Source: Timema cristinae (taxonomy: Eukaryota > Arthropoda > Insecta > Phasmatodea > Timematidae). Taken from it: 64,000 nt of DNA. The stretch covers positions 18,577,928-18,641,927 of the forward strand of contig JBCFYV010000001.1 in assembly GCA_039000515.1 (NCBI GenBank). The letters run 5' to 3'. Shown one piece after another: positions 12,767 to 24,695 of this stretch. A program made the position numbers and the translations under genes. Positions within the stretch are counted from its first letter, which is position 1, and every line of letters starts with the position of its first letter. Below the pieces are notes generated by a model. It saw only the letters and a list, made by a program, of their open reading frames with translations, searched no databases and had not been told where the DNA came from.

Positions 12767-13120
12767 TTAAGGTGGGCGTGTACTGGGATTCGAGAAGAAA
12801 CGGTCAGGGCTTTTGAAGTTTTTATATCAAAACTTTTTTTTTTTGCCAACCATAAATAAATTAACTATCCAATAGAAAAATTCGTTTAATTTTCATCAAA
12901 TTATGGTTTCAACCATTTTTAAATATCTGTCATGAATTAGTACCTAAAATTAGAAGAGAAACATTTTAAATTAAGAGAAAAAGTGGTCATTAAATTCCAG
13001 GACACTCAGGACAGATATTCAACAACTGTTGATATCACCATGTGAAGAAAATTAAACTATTTTTTTTTCTCTACTGGAGGAACCATTGATGGTACCGTGG
13101 ATCTTTTAACTTAACCTTCG
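12767..13120. mobile_element. M1 foldback MITE, copy 2 (worn)
   Basis: TTAAGGTGGGCGTGTACTGG begins the left end at 12767. The left arm is heavily diverged (TTTAATTTTCATCAAATTAT near 12886), while the right arm is nearly consensus (GACAGATATTCAACAACTGT, GATATCACCATGTGAAGAAA, 13010-13050). The right terminus fades into a family A fragment. The arms no longer match each other well, unlike copy 4. Confidence 0.7.
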
Positions 13121-13149
13121 CCAACAAGTTCTGGTCATATAAATATTTA

Positions 13150-13270
13150 AAAATTACGCTAATGATCATTGAATGAGGAATAACGAAATTTTAGAAGAAG
13201 TGTACCCACATTTGATTGTAGTAAGAGTGGAAAACCATTCAGTAAAAACCTTCCTTAGTACACCTGACGC
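13150..13270 (-). mobile_element. Family A SINE body fragment
   Basis: TTACGCTAATGATCATTGAA, GAAGTGTACCCACATTTG, GAGTGGAAAACCATTCAGTA and CAGT-like ACACCTGAC follow the order of the family A body on the minus strand. Head and clear tail are missing. It abuts the worn right end of M1 copy 2. Confidence 0.6.
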
Positions 13271-13668
13271 GTTAAGATATCCTACCACTGAAATGGGTAG
13301 CTATTGTTGTTAGTAATCATTATATTTATAATATTATAACTAATAATCAAAAGAAAAAAATGAAATTTAAAAATAATTGTAACTAAAATTAATTACCTTA
13401 GTAATTGTATTTAAATCTATAATAACACTAATAAGACTAAAATTAACCAAATTACTTTCATAATCAGTTAGCTTTGAATAGCAATAATTAATGCATTATA
13501 ATGAACTATTGTTTCAAGATTTAATAGTTTATATAAATAAATAGCAAACCATGCATATCGTTCCCCACTTCACTCCTCTCGCCAGATGTTAATGAACCCG
13601 GGTCTTCCAAATTATGGTATAAGCTTGACCCTTGAGCTAAGCGTACTAATAGAGATTATTAGTAATGG

Positions 13669-13669
13669 T

Positions 13670-13709
<40 letters not shown>

Positions 13710-13857
13710 TTACTTTTTCAAATCGCATGAAGAATACAATAATAATAATGGTATGGATTGTAATAATAATAATAATAATAGTATGGATTGTAATAATAAT
13801 AATAATAATAGTATATGTAATTAATCTCCTAGAATAGTAATAATACTAATAATAATA
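13669..13857 (+). repeat. (AAT)n microsatellite cluster
   Basis: Several AAT/ATA arrays (13671-13706, 13738-13752, 13763-13780, 13794-13811, 13846-13859), with a duplicated unit GTATGGATTGTAATAATAAT. The open frame here is simply this low-complexity DNA. Confidence 0.85.
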
Positions 13858-13859
13858 AT

Positions 13860-16080
13860 ATAATGACTAAAAATAAAAATTATTTGAGTCTCAGATCACA
13901 GAATACAAATAATAGCATTTTGCATCTCGAGTCATAAGATCACTAGGGCAGGCGTTAAGGGTTAAATAAAATAAACCTAATTGAGCAGCTGTATCTTCGA
14001 TCATGCCATTAATAAATATAGGTAGGAATAAAACATGTTTACTTGTTTATGTTGTTCTTAGGGTTTTTAATTATTAAACAGATTTTGAAAACAAACTGTA
14101 TATAAAAAATGATAATTTTACATATTTTTAAAATAAGAATTTTCATACTCAAATCCATTCTAGAAATCCCCGAAAATCTCAATAGATCATTTGTGAGAAA
14201 ATAGCCACGTCATTTAGTAAGTTGTATTAGGTTAAAATGGTCCATGAGATATAACTGTTGCATCCGATGATTAAGAATTACAGAGCTTCAACAAACTATT
14301 ACAAAATGGGATTATATTATTTTTGATAACCTTTACATGCAGCAACAAAAAACCAACGACAGCATAAACGTATATTATATTCCTGTCAAGCTATTATCTA
14401 TGTTTATTGAGACAAAATCGGTTACATCCCAGATTCATGTATTGTATCCTCAAAACCCCTCAACCCCCCCCCCCCTCTTCCATCCCTTATCCATCTATCT
14501 CTCTCTCTCTCTCTATCCCCCCCGAAGAACGTTTTTACCAGCATGGTTTGTGTTCAAAGCCATAAATATCGCCCATTTGAACAGGTCAATTATCCGAATA
14601 ATAATGGTACTTTGTTCCTTAACATTCTATTTTTTTTTCCTTAACTCCCTTTCTCTCTCTTTCTCTCTCTCTCTATCTCTCAACTCTCTTTTTTTCCTAG
14701 ATCGCAATCTTTATAAATCAGCCATTTTCGTCTATAAAACAAAATTAAATTATAAATGTCATGGCTCTGCTTAAATCGTGATGACCTTTCTCCTCTCAAA
14801 AGAATACCTTTGTGAGCTTTTTACAGCCGGTGAATGCAGTAAAGAAATGAAGATCCTTTCAACCTTACTTCCAAAGTTATATAAAAAAAAGTTCGTATAT
14901 TAGATTGAAAATTTTAGTAATTTATAATCTTATTTGAAGTACACTTTGAGTCGACTTATTATCTCAACACATGACTTATAAACAAATGTAATCTATAACA
15001 CACAATACCCAGCCCTAATTTACACTTAATCAACATATTTGTAGAAATATTAAACATTTATTTTAATATTAGATAATTTATATATTTATAATAGTATTAA
15101 CTAACATCTTAAATGAAATTAGTTTTTTAGGTATTTTATGTTAAGAATAAATAAACTAACACAACAACCTAATTTCCTTAACGAGTTTTTGTCCAGTCCT
15201 ATAAAGGGCCAGTTTCTTTTTTGGGATTTAGCATACATGTAATAAGCTTTAGGTTCCAACCCCTCCAAATTAGCTCCTTTACTTACTTGGTCGGCTGAAA
15301 CCTGTATCAGTTGAAAAACTCCCCAAAAAATTGCCAGGAAAATCTCTACCCCTGGTATCCAGAATTATTTTGACCTCTGAAGTTGCAGTGAGCAACCAAA
15401 GCACTAGTGTAAAGATCTCTATCAGATATAGTACTAACACCCACAATACTTTAAGAAAGGAGGAACTAAACCTCTGAGAGAACAATGTCTGATCGGATTT
15501 CAAGTGGAACAGTTTGTTTTCTTTAGCTAAGTATCAAATCCACTAATCCTACCAGTGTACTGTGGCTATATCATAAACCGATCAAGTTACTGACTGGCTC
15601 TTACAATCAACTACTCCTTCCCACCCCTTTTACACCACGTAAGCTTCTTTATTCCACTGGCTCGATGTATAGCTGTGAACGCACAAACAGAGAGTTGAGA
15701 ACGTATCGTGAACAACGATATTGTACAGGGTATTTGTCTCGCACTCGGCCTCTGAGTCTCCATTTCAACTCTAAATTGGTGTTTGAGAATCATAGGGGCT
15801 GAGAGTGAACGAAACACCATATACTTTGCTTGATGTATAGCATTGCGCACAAAAACAGAGAGCTGAAAACATAGTTTATATTATACTTGCTATAGGGATC
15901 TACGATTGTCAAGGTGATAAGTGACAGTTAGTAAAAGTTACCTTGTATCCATTCACCAAATCATATGATCTGCAAGACCACATGTTGAGTTTTCTTGTTA
16001 ATTAGTCAAAGCTTTAAAAGGAATCACTCTGTGTTTAGATTATTATTTTTCAACTGTTTTTAAATTACTGTAACACTATC
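13860..16080. other. AT-rich sequence with pyrimidine-rich tracts
   Basis: Holds CT-rich tracts at 14465-14520 and 14625-14700, which explain the longest open frame here (14337-14774, low complexity). The second tract ends in TTTTTCCTAG at 14690-14700, which resembles a splice acceptor, but no supporting exon follows. No gene is claimed. Confidence 0.4.
15662..15871 (+). repeat. Imperfect 40-bp direct repeat, 170 bp apart
   Basis: GATGTATAGCTGTGAACGCA with CAAACAGAGAGTTGAGAAC (15663-15701) recurs as GATGTATAGCATTGCGCAC with AAAAACAGAGAGCTGAAAAC (15833-15871). The interval shows no tRNA-like head or inverted ends. It could be a partial tandem duplication. Confidence 0.5.
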
Positions 16081-16310
16081 TTATAAAAGAAACAGTTTGG
16101 ATGTGTATTTTTCGTGGAAGCATTGTCTGTCGTTTATATAAGAAACGCTTTTCAAACGAGAGCTTCTAAAATTCTGTGTTATTTTCAAAAAATTAAGATG
16201 GTGAACAAGCAGAAACAAGGGCAGAGACTGACTTACTGACAAAATGTCTTCGGTTGAATTAATGCATAGTTTAGAAAATAAAAAACTTTTATTTTGAAAC
16301 TAATATTTTA
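16080..16310 (+). repeat. Unclassified dispersed repeat R2, copy 1
   Basis: Shares ordered blocks with 48336-48560: TTTGGATGTGTATTTTTCGT / TTTGGATGTTTCTTTTTTGT, GTGGAAGC, CTTATAA-like segments, AATTAAGATGG(T/C)(G/T)AAC and a final ATTTTGAAAC. No inverted ends, tRNA-like head or frame are evident, so its class is unknown. Confidence 0.55.
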
Positions 16311-16527
16311 TATGGCTCTTTTTTTATATTTTAAAAACATTAATTTATTTTAGTGGCCAGTTATAACACGATACAAGTGTGAGGTTTATACTTTTTAATG
16401 TATTATTTCATGTATTATAATATCTCTTGCTGTCACAACCTCAAGACAATACACATAATAATTTTGTTTTCACAGCGAGTTACTAAAACGTCAATTATTT
16501 AGTAATATTAAAGGAAGTAATTTTTTA

Positions 16528-16763
16528 TCACCACGTCTTACTACCTATTTGGGTTATAAGCCTATGTACTAATTACGATAGAAAGTTATGTGTGAGAGAG
16601 GTTAAATTTAGAGGAAATGTACCTACTGTGTAAAGGGAGAGTGGGAACAAATTTAAGAAAAAAACCTTCAGTACACCCAGAAGGGATTCTAGCTCAATCT
16701 CTCAGTCAACTTCAGTCCAGTCTATTAGTTAAGTGTCGCCCTAGATTAAGCGGGCACCGAAGG
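16528..16763 (-). mobile_element. Family A SINE
   Basis: Minus-strand copy: tail ATCACCACGTCTTACTACCT, GGTTATAAGCCTATGTACTA; body GAGAGAGGTTAAATTTAGAG; head decayed (AGTCCAGTCTATTAG to GCGGGCACCGAAG). Confidence 0.75.
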
Positions 16764-17008
16764 GGGTTTCCTGTGGTTTAGAGGTAATTAGTCTACCACA
16801 AGTCTATGGGAGCCTAGTTCTCTTCCGGATGGTTGCAAGGGTAGTTATTTAACACGTCTTATCTGCGTCTTCATTCTCCTGTTCAATTAGTCAATAGTTA
16901 AATGTCACGTCAGAGTTTGTAATTTTATTTGTGATATACTAGGTTATGAACTATGATAGTTTTGTAAATCCTGTAACGAAACCATCTAAGTGTTGAGAAA
17001 GTGTGCCT

Positions 17009-17628
17009 TTAAGGCGGGAGTGTGAGGGATGAGAGAAAAGGTAAATGATTTTTCAGTTATTATAACAAAATAAAAGTTAGGCCAAAATATATATATATAT
17101 ATATCCAGTATTAAAAATCGATTAAATTTCTTCATGTGGTGATATCAACAGTTGCTATTTTTTCTTAAACATTGCGTCTTACTAGCTTATGTACTAATTA
17201 CATAGATAGCCTTGGGGATAAGTAAGGTATAAATGAGAATAAGTGCACCCACATTTGCGTGGAAAGAGAGCTAAAACCTTTGAAGGAAAACCACCCATAG
17301 TGCACTTGACCGGGATTGAGCCCCGATCTTCCCTTCTCCAGCAGTCTAGTCCAACATGAAAGTAGCAATCAACAGTTGTTGAATATCTATCAAGGATGTC
17401 TTGGAATTTAATCAAACATTTTTTCTTAATATAAACAGACGGTCATCTAATACCACTATGCTAAATATAGATATTCAACAACTGTTGATAACATTTTGAA
17501 AAAAAATTAAACTTATGTTTCTTCTGGAGAACCCTTTGGTTTGATTTGGTATTGGAAAAAAATAATTATCGCTATAGAAACTGCAAAATCAATGCATTTT
17601 CTTCCCATCCCGTATACTCCCACCTTAA
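17009..17628. mobile_element. M1 foldback MITE, copy 3 (interrupted by a SINE)
   Basis: TTAAGGCGGGAGTGTGAGGG at the left and CCCGTATACTCCCACCTTAA at the right form terminal inverted repeats, with TTAA at both ends (17009-17012 and 17625-17628). Internal arms are at 17121-17155 plus 17370-17395 (left, split) and 17465-17510 (right). A family A SINE occupies 17155-17367 inside the left arm. Without the insert the element is about 396 bp, in line with other copies. Confidence 0.85.
17155..17367 (-). mobile_element. Family A SINE inserted in M1 copy 3
   Basis: Minus-strand SINE flanked by a perfect 11-bp target-site duplication, ATCAACAGTTG at 17144-17154 and 17368-17378, which lies within the M1 left arm. 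The A-rich tail appears as CTATTTTTTCTTAA at the left edge. The body (AAGTGCACCCACATTTGCGT) and head (GGGATTGAGCCCCGATCTTC, CAGCAGTCTAGTCC) are present. The 5' end may be slightly short of the full head. Confidence 0.85.
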
Positions 17629-17944
17629 TACACCAATTTTATAGAAACTAACTCTTAATCCGTGTGTCCACCATTATGTAGGACGCACCAACGGGGGGCC
17701 ACTCCAAAGTCAGCTACGATCTCGTTACCGATCTATTTCAAGGTCAGTTTCTAGGGCGTTTCTAGGGACAGTACTAAATCTAGTTAGCCTGAAACCTGTG
17801 TACCGAAATTTTAATGCTGGTCTCTTAAGATAAGGTTGTGGTAAGTTTTCTTAAGAGAGCACGTAAGAAAGAGAATGACTCTTAAAATTTTTGTATTTTT
17901 ATATAGCGTCTTATCACCCGTGCAAATTAAATACACCTCTTTTT

Positions 17945-18197
17945 TTATCTCTCTTCCCAACTTAGTACCTGCTTGGGTTCTAAGTCAAATCATACTAATA
18001 AATCTAAATTAGTAGGGATGAGGAAAAATTGAGTTTTTGAGAAAATACACTTGCATATGCGTGGAGGAATATCTTATTTATAAATCACTAAGAAATAAAA
18101 ACACACAGCTGGTATTGTAACCCTAATCCTCCGGCCATCGTAAGTCTGGTGTATTACTAGAGAGACGTCTTAGACCATGTGGCCACTGAAGCGGGTG
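17945..18197 (-). mobile_element. Family A2 SINE
   Basis: Minus-strand copy: CCAACTTAGTACCTGCTTGG (tail, diverged), TAGTAGGGATGAGG, CACTTGCATATGCGTGG, and head TTAGACCATGTGGCCACTGA. It adjoins a short (TA)n run and a G10 run (about 18200-18260). Confidence 0.7.
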
Positions 18198-19319
18198 TTA
18201 AATATATATATATATATTTTTAACCCTTGTACATGTCTTAAAGAGAGAGGGGGGGGGGGTGGAGAGAGCCCTTGAGGACGAATGCTAAAGCACTTCCGTA
18301 AAGGTTGTTTTAAAGATAATTTAATAAACAAGTCTAGGTATAAATAAGGCATTGAGTATACTATATTGATTATCAAATTGACATATATATTTTTGTTCAT
18401 TAATATCCGTCATTGACCCCTTTTGAAAGTATACGGTTACGTAATGTACAATACAAAAAAAGGCGGAGTGCTCTGCGACCGATATTGCTAGTTGACCTAC
18501 AACATTATTTTTGCTACTGTTTTAATTTATGGAGAAATTTATTTATTTATAATGTTTAGTATATTAGTATGTTGAAAAATATGAAGCAGGTGGTAAAAAA
18601 TATTTATTAATTTGGCCTAATAAGTTAATTATTTTTGTTACTTGGAAATGTTATTAACTCAAAAGTATGCGACCTAATACTAACAGGCTAATATTGTAAC
18701 TAAGTTATTTTTAATATCGGAAAATCACTTTTTGATTTTCCTGGTGGATTCTGTGTCTGGAAAATGGGAAGTAGAGAAGGGTTGCAAAGGTGACAAGGGC
18801 CTGGTGTACTTATATATGTAAATCCGGCACTGCCTTAAGGAAAGTTGATTTGTGATATTCTCCTGTTTGCTTAGAGTTTTTCCTGTGTGAGAATTCATAA
18901 AGAGTTCATTGACCAGATCCTTCACTACGACGAAGAAGGATGGTGCACTTTGTATTCCAACAGAGACGTTTTCCCGCAAGAACTATATGCACCTACCCAT
19001 TGAGCTGACCAGCACTCGACCAGAAAGTGTTTGCGCGTTCCATGCATAATGCATTCCCATCACATTTGTCACGACCATCTACTCTTTTGGTCTCTTAGAA
19101 GAGGGGAGAGTAGGGGGAGAGAAGTAAACTTTACCCTCTATCCCTTTGCAAGAAACAAACTACCCTTTTGTTTTGTCGCAAGGAGGGTGAATTCTGCTGT
19201 CGGTAGTACAGTCGGTTTTTGGCGATTGAGTTTCTTTTTTCGCTTCGTTAACCCATGGATTCACCTTGGGGATATTAAATAGAGGATTAAGTTTATTTAT
19301 CCATGATTCGTCGAACCAT

Positions 19320-19690
19320 TTAAGGTGCGGCAGAAGGGAGCACGAGTAATTTTACAGTTTTTATAGAGTTACATTTTTTTGGCCAAAATAAATCAAATAT
19401 TTCTCCAGTAGCAACCTAGAGTTTAGTTTTCTGCACATGCTAATATCAACAGATCTTGAATATCTGTCAAGGCTTTTCTGAAATTTTGTCAAAACTTTGT
19501 CAAAACTTTTTAAATAAAGAGAAAAAGTTCCAGGACATCCTTGAGAGATATTCAAGATCTGTTGATATTAGCATGTGCAGAAAACTAAACTATATGTTGC
19601 TACTGGAGAAATATTTGATTTAATTTGACCAAAAGATTTCAATTCTGTAAAAACTGAAAAACACTTGCGCTCCCTTCAGCCGAACCTTAA
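19320..19690. mobile_element. M1 foldback MITE, copy 4 (near-perfect hairpin)
   Basis: TTAAGGTGCGGCAGAAGGGA at the left and CTCCCTTCAGCCGAACCTTAA at the right are inverted, with TTAA ends. The internal arms 19421-19472 and 19539-19590 are complementary at 51 of 52 positions around a 66-base loop. Both arms share six substitutions relative to the other copies (for example CTGCACATGCTAATATC in place of CTTCACATGGTGATATC), so the two arms changed together. No coding capacity. Confidence 0.9.
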
Positions 19691-20199
19691 TATTATAGTA
19701 TAGTCTTAAATTAGAATTGTAGATGATAGTAAAACTCTGCCTTGCTAACAAATTGCCAAAGCCTATTCACCAATAAAACAAATTGAATAGAATTAATGAA
19801 AATATTCTAGATGATACAAGAAATGTTCTAGAAACTCTAATGGTATTTTATACTTCGAAAAGAAAAAAATCTTATTGAACACTATTGGTTTACACTGGCT
19901 CTTGATTTCCAGAAACTCCATTTAACAATTTGGCTTGAAAGGTCACATTTTCTTTTGACATTTGTTTTAATAATATTTAAGACGGACGAAAATATGTGTC
20001 ACGGACTCTTTTCCGATTAGTTTTCTAACATCTTTCTAAGAGATCAAAATATTTGGGTCAAAAATTCGTTGCATTGTATACAGACGCATTCTAATATATC
20101 TTTAGGAAACCAATTATAAAATATATAGTTTACTGTCAAGATGTTTAAAAAAACATATAAACTTTTGGAGGTAATAGCTTGTCTGAAGCCTTCTAGGGG

Positions 20200-20900
20200 T
20201 GAACTTTAAGGAGGGGGAGGGGAGAGAGAGAGAGAGAGAGAGAGCTGCTGTCAAGTTTTCCAAGATCTGGCTGGTACAAGTTGGTGGTAACGTCAAGAAG
20301 AAAACTAGTACAGGGGAAGGAGGGTGATGGGGAAGCTAGGAGGGCTGTAAGAAGGGGAAGATGTGTGGGTGAAAGGGGAGGTTGCACTCAAGAAGTTATA
20401 CAGTGAGGTGAAACGTAGCATGGGGTGGGGGGTAAAAAAGAAAAGGGCTATGGATGTTTAAGGCAAGAAGAAGAAGAAGTAAAAAAAGGGCTAAAGGGGA
20501 CCTTTTGTAGAAGAATTTCCTATTTTGTGGTTTTATTTCTTCGAAAGCAGTATCGTAAAAAAAACACAGAAGTGTTTCTAGGTGGGGTTAGTATTACGAT
20601 GGAGGAGGTCATTCGAGGTGAGGGTTAAAATACAAACAGGTTAGGTCTATGGAGGTAAATGTGTGTATGTGTGTGGGTTTGAGGGGTGAAGAGGGGGGGT
20701 AGGAGTGACCCTTGTAATGGAAACGACCCTTCTGGTGTCATTCCGATAGGGTTCACGTCAAGGGAAAGTTTACAAGCCTAAGGGTGGGAAGTAAGGAGGA
20801 ATAAAAGGGGTGGTTGCGATCTCTGTTATAGGTTCTCTTTTCAAGGGGGAGAACAGTGAACATCTGTAGCTGTGTCGTTGGAGGGAAGGTAGATTCGTAA
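20200..20900. other. Purine-rich (G/A) segment
   Basis: Strong strand asymmetry: the plus strand is GA-rich with few C, including (GA)n at 20223-20244 and several GGGG runs. Polypurine tracts can form triplex or G-quadruplex structures. No gene is recognised. Confidence 0.6.
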
Positions 20901-21264
20901 AATTAAATTGAATTTTGATCTTTCTTGGAAATGTCCCCTCTCCATCTTCCTTTTTCTTTATGAAATAAATTTTCGTTCGGATTTTGAATTTCGTTAATAT
21001 ATTTTTAGTGATTTAGTTAGCATGTTTAATATTAATGCATTATCAACCTGATATATGGAGGAACTAAGGATGAGTATTAAGTAAGTAAAACGCCAATACT
21101 TGCCCTTAAAAGAGAAGAAAATCATTGATGAAAATCGCAAAGCTAAAAACGCTCCATATTTAGATCATCTGACCTGGATTAAAATAAGGTAACATTCTGA
21201 CGTCATTGGCTAGAATCAGAAGAACTTGCAGCAATATCAATCTTTCCGTTCATAAATATATATT

Positions 21265-21430
21265 GGCACCGCGTCTTATTACCCATTTGGGCTATACGTT
21301 TATGTACTAATTTCATTAATGGATTAAGGATGAGGAAGGTAGAATGCAGAGGAAGTGTACCAGTATTCATCTGGGTAGAGTGGGAAACCATTGGGAGAAT
21401 ATCATCCTTATAGTGATTTCACCCTTATCG
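21265..21430 (-). mobile_element. Family A SINE, 5' part lost
   Basis: Well-kept tail (GCACCGCGTCTTATTACCCA, GGGCTATACGTTTATGTACT) and body (GGATGAGGAAGGTAGAATGC, AGTGGGAAACCATT), but the head is unrecognisable beyond about 21430, so the copy looks 5'-truncated. Confidence 0.7.
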
Positions 21431-22004
21431 GCATATATGGGTTAAAATATTATATTGTATTTGATGTTTATAAATACAAAATAAATAATTGAATTCTGGT
21501 TGTAACATATTAACGTATAAAAATAGTAAAACAAGTGTTCACTACTTAAATTAACAACTAAAATTTTTATTTACAAAAAACAACATATTTAACAAATTTG
21601 ATTAATTTTAGATTATAAATATACGGTACAAAACCAGATATTATATTGTTTTTAATTAAAAGTGCGTTTCGCTCAGTGATTCAAACATGTTTTAACAGCT
21701 TATCAAAATATTAACCGACACATATTTAAAAATGACATAGTTCACTAGATATTAAAAAATTAACATGAGCTGTTTAGAAATTAATATCAAATAAAACACT
21801 CCATTTTATTTTATAGAAATGTGCGATCATTTGCGAAATATCTTTCTGACCAACATTTTCAAATTTATCAAAACTAAATGGTGTTCAAATAAGTGTTTGT
21901 ATGTTTTAGTTAAGATTTTCAAATATATATAACTAAAAACACAATATATTAAGTTTGTAAAAAATTAATGTGTATATTAATTTGCTTATTATATTTTCAC
22001 ACAA

Positions 22005-22041
22005 AGCGTATAACCCGGACTGGTAGTAAGACGCAGTGGTA
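22005..22041 (+). mobile_element. Orphan SINE A/C 3' tail
   Basis: AGCGTATAACCCGGACTGGT, then AGTAAGACGCAGTGGTAA, is the conserved tail alone, with no family A body upstream and an AT-rich (TTTA)-type run after it. Compatible with a severely 5'-truncated insertion. Confidence 0.7.
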
Positions 22042-23309
22042 AGTAATTTTATTTATTTATTTTCACACACGACTTATGGTATCACACTAAGGTGAGATGG
22101 AAGACTACGCGAGCCTAGTTTTGTAATTTTACGGCTATACTAGAGCTGCAATTCTCCAGCCTTAGATTATTTTATCGAGCCCGGTTATTTTTTGGTGTTT
22201 ACAAATGCATTTTAACATAAACAAACCTATACATACCTACACGTAACTAATGAAAAAAAATCTATTGCAAACTTCTTACAACTGGTAAAATGGAGATAGT
22301 AAAGTATAAATGCTATGCATGCGGTTGGCGTATAATACAGTACTATTGGTTGGTGTAGATAGCAGCAGTGTTTATATTTGACTGGAAACAGAAGCTGTGT
22401 CAAGGGAAGTGTGCACGAGGCTGTCTAGGATTCCGTATTATCCTGATTTTCCGTTATTCGAACCGGAATGTCGACACTTTAGATCAGACAATAACGACTC
22501 AAATATATTTATAATGCAACATATTTTGTATAAGTTAAATAAAAACCACTTCAGTTGATACACTTAGTTTAATTCTCTACATATATCAAAGTCCACAGTT
22601 CTGTGTCATGGACATCACGGAATTATAATATGACTTCAACTTTTTAATAAAAAGATTTGGTTCAAATGCCGCTCTAACCATGACAAAATATTCAATAACT
22701 GTATAAAATTAAACTAAACGTATCCATCTACATAAACAAAACTTTATTTACTCTAAGCAAAATGTTGTTTAATTATAAAAATTGAAAAGGGGCTTGGCTT
22801 AAATTGCCCTTTCTTCCAACCCACCACATATTTTCACAAGAGTTGCACTTTAATGATATAATGGTTAATATAATTGATGTTTATTATTTAATTTATGTTA
22901 AATAGTTACATATATAAAAATTAAATGCTATTCAAGGATTAACTTAAGGGATACATATAAGTAATATTGTTTATATTAAGTTCAGCTGTACAAGATAGGA
23001 TATAGGATTGGAAACGACAATAAAAATCACTTAGGGAGAATTACCCCAAGTTCCCCTCGCTAGATTTGTATATTGCCGTCACTGGCAATCCATTTTAAAA
23101 GAATCTTGACGCCTTATACCATGTAACTACCTCTTTCTGGCATATTTGTTTTAAGTTAAATCATTTATTTAGTAGAGTATTATTTCAAGAACTCAATTTG
23201 ATGGTCAAATGCTCTTAGCCCTGAAAGACATCACTCTCACAATAGACTGAACTTTCAAAGCTTTATCGTATACCTAGGCTAGGAACTTACAGTCAGGTGA
23301 AACGGGCTC
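22042..23309. other. AT-rich sequence, nothing recognised
   Basis: CTAAGGTGAGATGGAAGAC at 22087-22105 resembles an M1 left terminus, but no arms follow. Otherwise there is no repeat or coding remnant. Confidence 0.4.
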
Positions 23310-23711
23310 CTAAGGTGGAATGGAAGTGTATCTGAGATAAGACCAGTGCTTTTGCAGTTTTTATAGCAAAACATTATTTTGGTCCAACAAAATAAAATAT
23401 TGCTCCAGTACAAACATAGAGTTTAATTTTCTTCACGTGTTGATATCAACAGTTTATGAATATCTTTTAAGGCTGTCCTGGAATTTAATGACACCCTTTT
23501 TCTCTCCATTTAAATAGTTTCTCATCTAATGGCACTAAGCTCATGAGTGACAGGTATTCAACAACTGTTGATATCAGCATATGAAGAAAATTAAACTCTA
23601 ATTTTTTATTTACTAGAGAAACATTATTTATTTTGGCAAAAAAAATAATGTTTTGCTGTAAAAACTTCAAAAACGCTGAACTTTTCTCGCTACCCTTACA
23701 CTCCCACCAAT
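23310..23711. mobile_element. M1 foldback MITE, copy 5
   Basis: Left end CTAAGGTGGAATGGAAGTGT; left arm GTTTAATTTTCTTCACGTGT, GATATCAACAG (23421-23455); right arm CAACAACTGTTGATATCAGC, GAAGAAAATTAAAC (23561-23595); outer part TTTTGCTGTAAAAACTTCAA; right end CTTACACTCCCACCAATAG. The ends are no longer clean TTAA. The minus-strand open frame at 23485-23808 falls mostly in this element and is not a gene. Confidence 0.8.
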
Positions 23712-24096
23712 AGTAGTAATTTAAAGTATTTGAAAATATATATATATTTATATATATATATAGTACGAAATTCACTAACATTTTCACAATGGGAAATTCT
23801 AAGGCCATTCTGCGAGTAGAGAGCTCAGCGCAACAGTCGAAAGTCGACCCATCGACACGTTAAACAAACCACTAATCTTCTAATTACATTCACGCGTTCC
23901 AGTTTGCATGTGAGGATCACTATCGCTAGTTCTGCGAAGCCTTAACGATCGGCAAATTTTGGACGATCACGGCATCCCATTGTTTGAAAGGCTGAGTATC
24001 ACGTGTTTTGCAGCCATAGGGTCTCATATAGTCGGTCTTAGGTTTGATTCTAGCTTGGTTTTGTTAATTTATTTATAAGTTGTATCCTTTTTTTTT

Positions 24097-24312
24097 ATCG
24101 CTGTGTCTTGCTGCATGTCTGGGTTATACGAACATGTGGTAATTACTCTAATGTGGTAGGGATGAGGAAGGAAGCATTTTAGAGGAATACACTTAGACGC
24201 ATTTGCACGGAAGCAGTGTGGGCAACTATTTAGTAAAAACCACCCTCATAAGTCCTGACCCAAGATCGTACCCCAACCTCCTTGTCAACAGCAGGCCAGT
24301 CTAACGTGAAAC
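24097..24312 (-). mobile_element. Family A SINE
   Basis: Tail ATCGCTGTGTCTTGCTGCAT, GGGTTATACGAACATG; body GGTAGGGATGAGGAAGGAAG, TTTAGTAAAAACCACCCTCA; worn head CCAAGATCGTACCCCAACCT, CAACAGCAGGCCAGTCTAAC. A T8 run marks the tail side (24089-24096). Confidence 0.7.
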
Positions 24313-24667
24313 AATGTTCTCTCTTCCAGTCAGTGTCGACTGTCATCTCCTGTCATGTCACTTTAGTTATCTCTACGAACAATTACAAAAATTGTAAATT
24401 TTTTCATTTTATTATATTATCATTTTATAGTTTTAGTTAGCGATATGAATTAAATAGTGTTTACTTGTATGTGAAATTTGTTCATTAGCAAACTTCCCAA
24501 AAGAGAAAATGTAATCAAACAATACAATTATTGTATCTTAAATATAATACAAGGACATGAGAATGCAATTGTGGTGGAAACAAAATACTCTAAATGGGCC
24601 TAGTTTTAATTGGAGCTGGATAAGTGTTCATAATTCTGGCATGCACTTAAATACACACATTATTATA

Positions 24668-24690
24668 TAAGTGTGTGTGTGTGTGTGTGT
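24668..24690. repeat. (GT)n microsatellite
   Basis: About ten GT repeats just upstream of a family B SINE. Confidence 0.9.
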
Positions 24691-24695
24691 AGAGG

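Noticed and set aside
14690..14760. Splice acceptor at the end of the CT-rich tract (TTTTTCCTAG)
   Set aside because: No donor or credible exon follows within a reasonable distance.
14337..14774. Open frame of 145 residues (+)
   Set aside because: Ser/Leu/Phe/Pro-rich and produced by CT-rich tracts; no domain and no conserved features.
23485..23808. Open frame of 107 residues (-)
   Set aside because: Most of it covers M1 copy 5 and a TA-rich run; other M1 copies do not keep it open.
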